Positions 48,743 to 60,454 are shown, counted from the stretch's first letter. The stretch: 64,000 nucleotides of DNA from Paratinospora sagittata (GCA_035771175.1 CM069608.1:11910019-11974018), one strand, 5' to 3'. The notes: generated from the letters alone by a model not told the origin. Numbers and translations are program-made.

Positions 48743-49521
48743 TGTCTCACTGGCAAAGAGAAAAAGAAAACCAAGATTTAGGAACTGTAGCCAAGTATAA
48801 TGTTATAGTATGCTCAGCAACAATTTTGAGAGTACTGCAATATTAAAATCACCTATTTTTCTAAGTATAGTGTAAGGTTTTTGTTGAGGAATCAAAGAAT
48901 CTTATATAACTCGTATGTTTGGCCATGGTGTAAAAACAAGGTTAGATTGTTTATATAATAAGTACAAAACTTTGCAAGTATTTCAAATGATTTGGTTCTG
49001 GTCTTTGTGAACATACTTATATATTTCATTGAAAATCCATACGAGCCATAAGAATTCTAAGATTTGCCTCGGTAAATATCCTGATCTAACGTTCTATCGC
49101 AATCTTATGCATTCAAACTCTTACTCTTGGTCTTTTCGATTATTATCCAAGTTCGTGTGTCCCATACCACATGACTTTGGTAATAAGGATGTTAACCAAG
49201 TTAAGTTGTATGAACACGGTCTCTAAAAACATTGGCTGAATAGAAGTTCACTAATAGTATCGTCCAAATTTACTCATCCCATACCGTGTAAACTTAGTGA
49301 TAATATTAGTAATACAACTTTCTCCAAATGTTTCTTTTCACACAAGGTTATGGGTTTTCTTACTTCCACATTTTATTTAGTATCCTCCAATTTTGTTATG
49401 TCCCATACCATTCCAAAGTTAGTGATACAAAAGAAAGAATGGTTGTAAGTCGGCCCACCAAAGATAGTCTTAAACAAAACATTTCATTCATATATAAAAG
49501 AAAAGTTTACAATGCCAGTAA
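48743..49521 (-). other. ORF0-gag spacer of element A
   Basis: No ORF. On the minus strand it holds three spaced copies of ggtatggga followed by aa-ttgga--ata, at about 49410, 49290 and 49170. The same arrangement is kept in the B-family copy at 31.6-31.9 kb. It ends in a polypyrimidine tract and cag just before gag. Confidence 0.6.
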
Positions 49522-50782
49522 TCAGTTTTGATTTCCCTGCCTACTATCGCTCCTTCTAGATCTCCTGCTAGGTACAGAACGACTACTAACAGAAGGTTGA
49601 GAGTTTGCTCGCTCTGCTTCGGAGTTTTGCAGATGTGTTAATATATGATTGTGAGTTTCTTTCATTTTTGCGATATTGGATGTCATTTCATCTAACCGTT
49701 GAAAAAGGTTAGTCAATTGGGTCATTGGTGGTTGATGGCTCGATTGTCCCATAGGTGGAGGGTAGGCCATAGGCATTGGGGGAAAGTATTGGTTGTACGG
49801 GTGATTCATAGGTGTGGGGTAGTTGTTTTGATTGTACGGGGATCCCCTAATTGGAACCCCTTGGGCATTTGACTTAGGATTATGGTTTGTCTTGTTATTT
49901 GGTGCTTCCCTGACAGGAATCTTGCGTCAACTTCTTCGAAGACAACGTCCATGTTTGTCTCTCATTCTTTTGGCATTTCCTAACGTCATGCCGAATACTT
50001 CCTCGTCAGTTACCCCTCCCCTTGGAACATATATCTTGAAGATAGAAGATGTTGTAACTGGCTCAACGATTTGTCTAGAAGTCCCATCAAAAGTGTTGAT
50101 GTTTGCTTCGTATAGCATTCTCATGATCAAGACTCCATAACCGAGGAATTCCTTTCTCAAAGGGTTTTGAATCACCCTCAACATTTGTTGGATGATGATG
50201 TGTGGTAGGGAGACCTTTATTTCCTTCTCTATACAATATAACACGAGAAGTTGGGCCCTTGACATAGTGGCAAATCACGTTCTTTCCAAGGCCGGCAAGA
50301 GATGGCTTAAGATAATTGTTTGGGAGGTTGGTGTATGTCGATTGAGTGTATCGCTCTTTGGTGAGGGAATGGAACAATTGTTCATTAGACTCCGTGATTT
50401 CTGCAATTGTCTGGGGTTCATGTGGATCAATAATTCTATCCTCAATCGGAATCTCCATAAGTTGAGCGATGATTTCGACGTTGATAAAATTTTTTATCCC
50501 CATAACTGTTGACTCCAATACAGGGCTGATTCCCTCTTCTGGAAGTCTCACGCAATTCATGGCTTCGTAGAAGGATCTCACCAAGCTGTAAGAGACGTGG
50601 CCCTCAACTTTTGTTATGTTCAACAAACCCAAAGTTGCGAGTTTGTCATGAAGGATTGGGCGGAGGCAAAGATCTCTATTGTTGATGCTCCTCATAGTCA
50701 TAACCTCCCTCTTGAACAATTCCTTGAGTCTAGTGGGAATTGGTTCCCTACTACTGGAAGTTGCTCCTTCACTTGAGGCCAT
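49522..50782 (-). pseudogene. ORF0 of element A
   Basis: The ATG at 50782 gives MASSEGATSSSREPIP. Key blocks are LGLLNITKVEGHVSYSLV, FYEAMN, AQLMEIPIEDRIID, LLVLYCIEKEIKVSLPHI and LGYGVLIMRML, the layout of the 'putative plant transposon protein' domain. A deletion/frameshift near 50270 and a TGA near 49925 break it. The C-terminus is proline/methionine-rich, then a predicted coiled coil (LTNLFQRLDEMTSNI) and a serine/arginine-rich tail. Its position resembles the extra ORF1 upstream of gag known in Tat/Ogre elements, but the pol looks chromovirus-like. Role unknown. Confidence 0.7.
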
Positions 50783-51720
50783 TCTTTGCTGAAAGAAAAA
50801 TAAATTTGTGAAAGACACAAAATATATTCCTAACATTTTTAAGATTTATGCCTTGTCAGTTGAATAATATTTTATATTCTTAATGTTTATGCCATCATTT
50901 AATCCAAATTTTTCTGTCGGTAATATGATATAATATATATCATATTCATATATGAATGTATAGATATATATATTTAATCATAACTATATATATAGTTTTC
51001 TTAAATCAACTATATATATATATATATATATATATTTAGAATTAAACTATATAAAAATCATATATAGTTTTCTTAGATATATATTTAATACAAATCTTAA
51101 CCATATATAATTCATATATATATAGTTTTAAAGATATAAATATCTAATAACATTTTTTATACAAATTTTTCATCAATAATATGATATATATATATATCTC
51201 ATATATATACTACGGTATATAGATATATATATTCAATCATAACTATACATATAGTTTTCAATAAATCATGACTATATGTATATTTAAATCAAACTATATA
51301 AAAATCATATAGTTTTCTAGATATATATTTAATATAAATCTCACTATATATAATTGACATATATATAGTTCTAGAGATATATATATCTAATAAAAAAAAT
51401 TTCATCCAAAATTTTTTTTCATTGGTAACAAGGTATATATATATCTCCTATATATATGCATAGATATATAGATATATATATTTAATCATAACAATATATA
51501 TAGTTTTCATAAATCATAACTATTTAAATCAACTATATAAAAAAAAATCATATAGTTTTCTAGATATATATTTAATATAAATCTCAACTATATACATTTC
51601 ATATCTATGTATATATATATATATAGTTTTAGAGATATATATATCTAACAAAATTTTTCATTCAAATTTTTCATCAATAATAACAAGGTATATATATATC
51701 TCCTATATGCATAAATATAT

Positions 51721-51759
<39 letters not shown>

Positions 51760-51974
51760 ATCATAACAATATATATAGTTTTCATTAATCATAACTTTAC
51801 ATATATTTCTAAACTATATAAAACTATATAGTTTTCTTAGATATATATTTAATGCCAATCTTTACTATATATACTTCATATATATATATATATATAGTTC
51901 TAAAGATATATATATCAAATGAGTTTTTTTTTCTTCCCCTAATTTGGTGGACTTGGACGAGCCGAGGACCGTAC
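50783..51974 (-). repeat. AT-rich leader of element A with ~245-bp tandem repeats
   Basis: Between the PBS and ORF0 lies about 1.2 kb of extreme AT content. The word tagttttctagatatatatttaat recurs near 51065, 51308, 51552 and 51827, giving about four tandem units. Element B has only one unit here, so the leader expanded in A. The leader ends in a pyrimidine tract and cag (50789), seven bases before the ORF0 ATG. Confidence 0.75.
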
Positions 51975-51986
51975 GCTCTGATACTA
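51975..51986 (-). promoter_or_regulatory. Primer binding site of element A
   Basis: Minus strand tagtatcagagc, one base from the tRNA-iMet consensus, five bases inside the 5' LTR end. Confidence 0.9.
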
Positions 51987-51991
51987 TTAAA

Positions 51992-53384
51992 TGTCACACC
52001 CCGCCCGGACACGCCTAAACCGGTGGTATACTCGTGGATGGGGCGCGCATTTGGAATAATAACAATGGTAACAACAGAGTGCGCAGCGGAAAATGTAATA
52101 CATAGTACAAATCTGATTTCATTTAATTCAGAATATAATTTGTACATGAAACGGTCAAGGGAACATACTCCCCAAAATCTCCAATGAATAATCCGGAGGG
52201 TACAAAATGTGGGCCCCATAACTTGCACCCATTCCACCCTAATTTCCTGTGAAAAATTGGATAATAATGGAGTGAGCTTAACGCGCTCAGTAGGTAAATA
52301 GTTCGTGACTATAACAATTAATAAAGCATACTTCAAAATCAAATATCTTAAATACACATATAAGTATCATAATCAATCAATATGTATGTATGCATGACAC
52401 CGTCTCGTAATGGTTTGATGAACGTACATCGCCTGAGTTCATGTACAGGTGTCCTTCCCCGGGCGTAGCCAGGTTCTCACTGTACGCCTCTCCTCAGGAA
52501 CGATGCTCTGAATTCACGTACTGATGTCCCTCCCCGGGCGTAGCCGGGTTCTCATGTACATCCCTCTCCAGAGAAATAAAGTTACTGAGGACAAGACCGA
52601 GTCTAGTTGAGTCAGATTGACCACAAATCCGGCATTATAACAACGTAATACGTGAATTCCAAGTGTACAGGCATAAGTACGACAATATAAACATTATATG
52701 ACATAATGCAGTGTAAATGAACAGTAGATATAATAATAATTGAATGTAAACTTTAATAAAAGTTATAAAACACGCAAACCTATGTTTCATTCCCCACCTT
52801 CAGATAAGAACTTCTTTTTCATATTTGGCGCTTTCCTCTGGACAGAACTTTGTCGCACTGCACTAAGAGTCTCGAACAGAGAGTCTCAAAAGACTAAAAA
52901 CTCAATATGAGTGAAAAGAGGAGGAAAAATCATAATTTGGAGTGAATTTGGTGTGAAAAATGAAGAGGAGAGGGTTGGTTTATATAGATGTTTTGGCGCC
53001 AGGAAGTCCAGGCGGGCTGCCTGGACTTCCGAGCGTGTGCCTGGACTTCCGGGCATGCTGCCTGGATTTTCGAGCGGGTTTCCTGGACTTCCAGGCATGT
53101 GCCTGGACTTCCGGGCGGGTTGCCTCGACTTCCGGGCATGTGCTGGACTTCCGGGCGAGTTGCCTGGACTTCCGGGCATGTACCTGGACTTCCGAGCATG
53201 TGCCTGGACTTCCGAGCATGTGCCTAGACTTCTGAGCATGTGCCTGGACTTTTGGGCGGGCTGCCAGGACATCCAGGCATGTGCCCGGACTTTCGGGCGG
53301 GCTGCCTGGACTTCCAGGCAGGTGCCCGGACTTCCCGGCACGTATGCCCAATTTTATTTTTTTTGTGAAATACAGGGTATTACA
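51992..53384 (-). mobile_element. 5' LTR of element A
   Basis: Ends tgtaataccctg (53384) and ggggtgtgaca (51992) on the minus strand. A 21-bp-type minisatellite runs at 52993-53340, longer than in the 3' LTR. About 320 bp are deleted near 52577 relative to the 3' LTR. Confidence 0.9.
52993..53340 (-). repeat. U3 minisatellite in element A 5' LTR
   Basis: About sixteen units of gcctggacttccgggc plus a short variable part. Same position as in the 3' LTR and in element D, immediately upstream of the TATA region. Confidence 0.9.
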
Positions 53385-53389
53385 TGTCC

Positions 53390-53529
53390 AGTTTATAGGG
53401 GAGACTCTGTCAGAGTGACAGAGTCTCGGTTGAGGGTTAACAGGGATCTAATGATCCTATGGGGGATAGGATTGTTAGATTCTTATGCCGGTCAGGATGC
53501 CCTAGGGGGATTGTGATGGGGTCCTGACA
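53390..53529 (+). mobile_element. 3' LTR of element 2, last 140 bp
   Basis: Matches the reverse of 11268-11400 (gagactctg, cggttgagg, cagggatctaa, ggtcaggatgccct) and ends in ggggtcctgaca. Together with 39598-41771 it restores one LTR. Confidence 0.9.
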
Positions 53530-54710
53530 CCAAACCACATGTTTTTTTTTCTCGGACCACTTTGAGAGCGTCCAATACCCTCCCACGAACCCCCGGAGGC
53601 GACGAAACACCGTTCCCATGCGCGGTTAAATTTTGGACCCCCATCCGGAATTCAAGTTATTAGGAAAAATTGAAGATTTTAATAAACTATTTGGCTTGAC
53701 CGAGGTCAAACCACGAGGTTTTTTTTTACCGGAGCACTTTGTGTGCGTCCCACTACCCTCCCACGAACCCCCGGAGGCGACGAAACTCCCTTCCCATGCC
53801 CGATTAAATTTTGGACCCCCATCCGAAATTCAAGTTATTAAGAAAAATTGAAGATTTTAGTAAACTATTCGGCCTAACCAAGGCCAAACCACGGGGTTCT
53901 TTTTTACTGGACCACTTTGAGCGCGTCCCAATACCCTCCCACGAACCCCCGGAGGCGACAAAACCCCGTTCCCATGCCCGATTTAATTTTTGGACCCCCT
54001 CCGGAATTCAAGGAATTCAAGTTATTAAGAAAAATTGAATATTTTAGTAAACGGTTCGGCCTCCGAGGTTTTATTTTTACTGAACCACTTTGAACGCGTC
54101 CCACTACCCTCCCACGAACCTTCGGAGGCGATGGAACCTTGTTCCCATGCCTGGTTAAATTTTTGGACCCCCATCTTGAATTCAAGTTATTAAGAAAAAT
54201 TGAAGATTTTAGTAAACTATTATGCCTCACCAAGACTAAACCACGGGGTCTTTTTTATTAGACTACTTTGAGCGCGTCCCAATACCCTCCCATGAACCCC
54301 TGGAGGCGACGGAACCCCGTTCCCATGCCCGGTTTAATTTTTGCCCCCTTCCTGAATTCAAGTTATTAAGAAAAATCGATGATTTTAGTAAACTGTTCGG
54401 CCTCACCGAGGCCAAATCATGGGATTTTTTTTACCGGACCACTTTGAGCGTGTCCCAATACCCTCCCACGAATCCCCGGAGGCAATGGAACCCCCTTCTC
54501 ATGCCCAATTAAATTTTTGGACTCCATCCAGAATTCAAGTTATGAAGAAAAATCGAAGATTTTAGTAAACTATTCGGCCTCACCGAGGCCAAACCATGGA
54601 GTTTTTTTTTACCGGACCACTTTGAGCACGTCCCAATATCCTTCCACAAACCCCCGGAGGCAATGGAACGCCGTTCCCATGCTCGGTTTAATTTTTGGAC
54701 CCCCTCCGGA
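53530..54710. repeat. Tandem satellite, 176-178 bp monomer, ~6.7 copies
   Basis: Monomers start at caaaccac words near 53531, 53707, 53885, 54061 (diverged), 54237, 54413 and 54590. Each contains ccggaccactttgagcg, ccccggaggcgac and ttaagaaaaattgaagat words. The length is in the range of plant centromeric or subtelomeric satellites. The apparent ORFs in it are by-products of the repeat. Confidence 0.95.
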
Positions 54711-55604
54711 TGTAATACCCTAGGTTTGCACAAAAAAAAATTTGAACTTCGGGCACCTACTTGAACGCTCGGGCACCTTTTTTGCTATAAAAAGCCCCCC
54801 CTCTCTTTGGTATTTTTCACACCAAATCCTCTCTTCTCTCCTTCTCCTTGTTGGCTCTACACTCTCCTTGAGTTTTTTTTTCTTCTCTTTTGAGACTCTC
54901 TCGCGGTGCAACGCAATTCTACTCGGGAGAAAGCGCCAGTGCTAGAAAGAAGGATTATCTGAAGGTGGGGAACGAAAACATAAGTTTGCGTGTCTTATAA
55001 CTTTTATTAAAGTTTACATTCATTTACACTACATTATTGCATATAATGTTCATACCTGTCATACTTATGCCTGTATATTTGGAGTTCATGTTTTACACTG
55101 TTACTATATCGGATTAGTGGTCAATCTAACTCAACCAGACATTGTCTTGTCCTCAGTAACTTAGATAGTGAACGGGAGGCAGCTTGCTGCTCTAGACGAT
55201 TAGTACTTAAGTAGACCTCGCGTCTCACCTCTCAAACTGGCGACTGATCTGATTGGTCTTATTGGAAAGCTATCAGATTGTACAAGTGATACTGAACATC
55301 CTAACTTTGCACATGGTGATACTGACCTAATAAGAATCCCCAGACGTTGCCAAATCCTGTATAATGTTAGTAAAGACCATGCCTGTTCATGCATTGGCAT
55401 CATACATAAGCACCACCTAGGGACGTTAGTGGTTTATGATCCACAAAATAGTTAGAAGCAATGTTTATTATTCTTGATATTTTCCTGGAGAGGGACGTAC
55501 AATGAGAACCCAGGTTTACCTAGGGATGGACATCTATACGTGAATCCAAGGTGACGACCTTGGGGAGGGACGTACAATGAGAACCCGGGTTTACCTGGGG
55601 ATGG
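54711..55604 (+). mobile_element. Truncated LTR fragment C (A/B/D family)
   Basis: Starts tgtaataccctagg in plus orientation and follows the element B LTR (TATA box tataaaaa at 54786-54793, gaaggtggggaac, 75-bp repeat words). It stops at about 55604 in the middle of the repeat and is joined to satellite-derived sequence, so it is broken, not a full LTR. Confidence 0.85.
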
Positions 55605-58600
55605 ATTTTTACCGTCCCACTTTGAGCTCGTTCCACTAACCTCCCATGAACCCCCGGAGGCGACGGAACCCCGTCTAAAATTCAAGTATAAATACATGAA
55701 AACTACGATCTATGTTACTCGGACTCGGGTACGGGTGTCGGTGCAGGTATGTGTCTAAAGTTCACTATTCTCTAATTTTTGGGACTCAGGGGCTCGGCTA
55801 AAAATGTCCAAAATTTTGGACACGGGTACTTGGACATGACACACAAAAATTTACACTTTAATTTTTATTTTTATTTTTATGAATTATGATACATATATTT
55901 AAGAATCTATTCTCAATGCACAGTAAAAAGACATATAAGATGAAATATATACAACAAATGAAGAAATATCATTATCATGAGGTTTGAAAATAAATAAAAA
56001 TATATCACAAGCTATAAGTTTAGCAATGAAACATACCTGACAACTGACAAGTGATATCCCATTAGCCAATTAAGATTTGAGAGCCCTAATTCTTTTGATT
56101 GCAATAATTCTAACTTCTTTACATTAACTTTTCTTGAATTACCTGATAACATGCACACAAGTTGACTTAATAGTTAATATTAGACTCTAGACAAATAATA
56201 TCATACATATAACATATAAGAAGTGAAAATTACTTTAGAAATAAAAACTTAGAGACATTTACTTGAGACTTTGGGTACATGGATTAAGTGCTCATAAAAA
56301 TTAAAAAGTAACCTCAAGCTGCATATCAAACATTTAATAAATGACAAATGACCATATGAAATGAAAGTCCTACAACACCAAATCACTAAGTAGTTAGTAG
56401 TTAGTACATGTCATTTAATATTCAAGTATTTAACAATAGTTTAAAATTCTCAATTCACAAAACTTAAAGCAATAGGTTAATAAGCAGTTAAGCACTCAAA
56501 ACAAATACATATATGCCAAACGCCAATAATGTATTGTATTGCAAAAACTGCCAAACCAAAAAAAAAAAAAAACAATCTCTTAATTCTTCAACCATTTATC
56601 TAGTAATTCCAATCTCTTTGAAGGTGTTCAATCTTCATCCACTTCATTCTCAATATATTTTTTCTCTATGAAATGTAACTGACTCTAACTGGGGCTCATT
56701 AAGTGAAAGGTAGCTAGCTCAGTAAAAGTAGATTCTTCAATGTCAAATTTATCTCCACCTACGAAATAAATATAACCATACATGAGAAAATAGGTATTTT
56801 CAAGTTTGAACATGCAATACTAATAAAAATTTAAAAATAATGTTAAAAGAAAAGATTTTCGTTGATTGAATATTGTGGTACTAAATTAATATTGAAGTGA
56901 TTATAATAAAATATTTTTTATCCTGAAATTTATATTTTACAGTCACAAAATTTTAAATAATTGATTATCATAAATTCATAAGCAACATGATTATTGTTTT
57001 TACAATATTTAGGTTGAAAATCATAAATTTCTTAAAACATGAATTTTTAGCATAAAATTTAGATTCAAAAATATATTCTATAATAAAAAATTATGCACTC
57101 ATATTATTTATATTAAAGTTTCATTGAAAATTTATGAAGGCATCATTTGTTAATAAAACAAGTTCAATACTAACACGTGGTATCTCAAATGGTTGAGGAA
57201 CTGAGCATAAGTGAGGTTAAAGTTTAGGTCTCGAGTTTGAACTTGGGCGTGCCTCCATTTATTCACCTTTGCTAGGAAGTTCAGTCCAAACGTCTCTGCA
57301 ATGCCCGAGTTCAAAAACAAGTAATGAAAAAAATAAAAATAAAAACAAATTTAATGATGTTCTAAGATATTGTTTATTATTTAAAATTAAACCTTCTTTT
57401 AAAATAATTTAAAAATATAATTATTTTGATATTAATTTTTATTTCTATATAATATTTGGGATCGAGAATGTATTTTACAATTTAAAAGTATAAGCACACA
57501 TTGAGCTCAAAAGTATGAAAGCACATTATTATTATTTTTTAAGATGCGCAACCAATATTTAAGATATTGTTTATTATTTGTAATTATAAGTTATTTTATA
57601 ATATCAGTAGAAGTTGTATATACAAGTTTATAACAGGGTATTATAATTTTTTTTCTTATTTCACAAAATCTCTAACTCATTAGAATTTTAACTCTAACTA
57701 ATTCATTTAACTAAATTCAACTAAGTTCTGACAACATGAAATGAACTCTTAACTTTTTAATTCAGTCCCATAATTATATTTGAGTCTCTTAGACACGTGA
57801 TGATCAGTCTAAATAATTTTCACCACCCTCTAAAATATTGTCACAGTGAAAGACAGTAGAAATAAGTTTTTTAACCTTATTTCTACAAGTTTTCAAGTCC
57901 AGTGCATTTACTAAAATCATTTAATCACATACTAAAAATACCAATCGATATCCAATAATCATGATCTTGGTATCGAAACGTTTGAAATGCAATCCTCTAC
58001 GATTCTATGGTTTCAAATAGAAATTTCAGCAGAGTTTGACATGGTTCCAAAGGCCCTCAGTGTCAAATTTAGTTTTCGACAGCTATACCGACAACAATAT
58101 GACATATGAACGCAAACAAACTACATATTCGCGATCTACATGATTATAAGAGTGACAATATATGATTTTTACGTGTTTCTATTCAAAGTGGGTCAAAACC
58201 TCATTTTTAAAAACACTACGAAATACCTCATATAGCAAAAATTAAACCGCTAGAAACTCACACGTAGCTTAAATATCACTTTTGCAATGAAAAGAAGGGA
58301 AAATGGCTTACCAGCATGTCGAATTCGGCCACGAAATATAGCGAAACCCTCGCCCTTTCTTTCTCTCTATTCAGTTTCTTCTCTGGACGTTTGTTTTTCT
58401 TCTTTTTTGTCGTCTTAGGTAGCAAATGGAAACAAGATTAGCAAGTGAATAAGAGTTATTTGATTTTTTTTTATTCCATGCACCTCATGTCACTTACTCA
58501 ACCAACTCCCCATTTATTTTTATTTTTTTCTAATTTCATAATACCTCTCATTCCATAATCATACCTTTCTCATTTAAATATAGTTTTCATGCTTCCATAG

Positions 58601-58765
58601 GCTCCATTTAACTTTATAAACACATGCACTACATTTAATAAACCAATATTATTTATATTCATAACATAAATACACTCATAAGAAATTCACATCACAAGAA
58701 CATACCACACAACATTTAAAAATTCTTAGGGTCTCATTTTATGAAAATGAGGGTCGTTACAACCT
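55605..58765 (-). mobile_element. Dispersed ~3-kb repeat, copy 2 (minus-strand gypsy LTR)
   Basis: Same content as 22-2954: satellite remnant, AT-rich body, SINE, and a ctcgccctttctttctctc region, but with the 289 bp lost from copy 1. The minus-strand LTR starts tgtaacgaccctcat at 58765, like the LTR of element 2. The lower border is a satellite junction. No gene is present. Confidence 0.7.
57169..57341 (+). mobile_element. tRNA-derived SINE, copy 2
   Basis: The same SINE as at 1590, at the equivalent position and with a more mutated B box (gagtttgaact). Flanked by aaaacaagttcaat (57155-57168) and aaaacaaatttaat (57342-57355). Confidence 0.7.
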
Positions 58766-58927
58766 CCCCAACTTAAAAAAAAATTCCATCCTCAAAATTT
58801 AAAAGTTAGGAAACATACCTCATTTCATAAATTCTGAGAAATACTCCTTCATGTAATCTTCGCACTCCCAGGTATATTGTTCCTCACCATGAAACTGCCA
58901 CTTAACCTTGACCATAGGAATTTCTTT
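58766..58927 (-). pseudogene. Polypurine tract and 3' end of gypsy pol
   Basis: Minus strand reads the conserved integrase tail (KEIPMVKVKWQFHGEEQY) from 58927 and then a purine-rich aagttggggaggt before the LTR start. Element D's LTR cuts it at 58928. Confidence 0.75.
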
Positions 58928-60449
58928 TGTAATACCCTGTATTTCACATAAAAAAAAAAAAATAAAAAAAAAAAAAAAAAAAAAATTACTATTTGAAATT
59001 TTTACTATTTGGGCAACGCCCGAACGTTCAGGCGCCTGCCAGAACGTTCAGGCGGCATGCCAGAACGTTCAGGTGCCTGCCAGAACGTTCAGGCGCCATG
59101 CCAGAACGTTCAGGCGCCTGCCAGAACGTTCAGGCGCCTGCCAGAACGTTCAGGCGCCATGCCAGAACGTTCAGGCGCCTGCCAGAACGTTCAGGCGCCT
59201 GCCAGAACGTTCAGGCGGCATGCCAGAACGTTCAGGCGCCTGCCAGAACGTTCAGGCGCCATGCCAGAACGTTCAGGCGCCTGCCAGAACGTTCAGACGC
59301 CTGCCAGAACGTTCAGGCGCCTGCCAGAACGTTCAGGCGCACAAAATCTCTATATAAGAAACCTCCTCATTTCTCATTTCTCACACCAAATCACCTTCTC
59401 TTGTGATTTTTCTTCTCCTTTCTACGCATTCTAAGTTTTTAGTCTTTGAGACTCCCGGTGCGGTGCAACAAATTTCTGTCCGGAGGAGAGCGCCAGATCT
59501 GAAAGCGGTGCAACGAAGTTCCGTCCGGAGAAAAGCACCAGATCTGAAGGTGGGGAACGAAACATAGGTTTGCGTGTTTCATAACTTTTATTAAAGTTTA
59601 CATTCAATTATTATTATGTCTACTATTCATTTACACTGCATTATATCAATAATGTTTATGACCTGAATGTCCTAACCTTGCACGTCGTGATACCGACCCT
59701 AATAAGGATCACTAGACGATGCCAAAGTCAGTCTAAATGTCAAGAAAAGACCAGACCAGTAGACTAGACTAGTTCATGCATTGGCATCATACATATCACC
59801 ACCTAGGGACGTATATGGTTTATGACTCATAGAATAGTTAGAAGCATTGCTCACTATTCATATTATTTCTCTGGAGAGGGACGTACATGTGAACCTGGCT
59901 ACGCCGGGGAGGGACATCAGTACGTGAATCCAGAGCATCGTTCCTGAGGAGGGACGTACAGTGAGAACCTGGCTTCGCCCGGGGAAGGACACCAGTACGT
60001 GAACTCAGGCGATGTACGCTCATCAAACCATTAGTACGTGACGGTGTCATGCATACATACATATTGATTGATTATGATGCTTACATGTGTATTTAAGATA
60101 TTTGATATTGAAGTATGCTTTATTAATTGTTATACTCATGCACTATTTACCCACTGAGCGCGTTAAGCTCACTCCAATATTATCAAATCTTTCACAGGAA
60201 ATTAGGGTGGACTGGGTGCAGGTTATGGGGCCCACATTTTGTACCCTTTGTATGAATCATTGGGGATTTTGGGAGTATGTTCCCTTGACCATTTTATGTA
60301 CAAAAGTATTCTGAATTATATGAAATCAGATTTGTACTGTGTACTGTATTTCCGCTGCGTACTCTGTTATTACCATTATGATTGTTCCAAATGCACGCCC
60401 CGTCCGAGAGTGTACCGCCGGTTTAGGCGCGTCCGGGCGGGGTGTGACA
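58928..60449 (+). mobile_element. 5' LTR of element D
   Basis: TG...CA ends: tgtaataccctg at 58928, gggcggggtgtgaca at 60449. A 20/21-bp minisatellite is at 59013-59340 and a TATA box (tatataag) at 59351-59358. It is about 1.5 kb and in plus orientation, opposite to A and B. Confidence 0.9.
59013..59340 (+). repeat. U3 minisatellite (20/21-bp units) in element D
   Basis: About sixteen units of gcctgccagaacgttcag with a 1-base length variant (gccatgcc). Each carries the palindrome gaacgttc. The array ends about 10 bp before the TATA box. Confidence 0.95.
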
Positions 60450-60454
60450 TTTAA

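Larger units (their letters stand above)
41772..53384 (-). mobile_element. Element A: near-complete 11.6-kb Ty3/gypsy element with ORF0
   Basis: Order on the minus strand: 5' LTR 53384-51992, PBS 51986-51975, AT-rich leader with tandem repeats, ORF0 50782-49522, spacer, gag 48742-47456, pol 47366-44021, polypurine tract about 43412-43396, 3' LTR 43395-41772. Target duplications tgtcc (41767-41771 and 53385-53389) match perfectly. The two LTRs differ by roughly 6% over the first ~590 bp by eye. An ORF between PBS and gag is unusual for a chromovirus-like element. All coding regions carry lesions, so it is not autonomous now. Confidence 0.9.
36581..53529 (+). mobile_element. Gypsy element 2 (5'-truncated), split by element A
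   Basis: The element starts in the middle of pol where element B's LTR abuts it, continues through RT, RNase H, integrase and the chromodomain-like tail, then enters its 3' LTR at 39598 (tgtaacgaccc). The LTR is interrupted at 41771 by element A and resumes at 53390, ending ggggtcctgaca at 53529. Without the insert the LTR is about 2.3 kb. The satellite array starts at the next base. Confidence 0.85.

Noticed and set aside
53633..54733. ORFs such as MDPHPEFKLL... repeated in the satellite
   Set aside because: Each ORF is one satellite monomer read in a chance frame; no start context, domain or splice pattern.
59013..59340. CRISPR-like array of ~20-bp repeats
   Set aside because: Units are directly adjacent without unique spacers and lie in the U3 of a plant LTR; this is a minisatellite.
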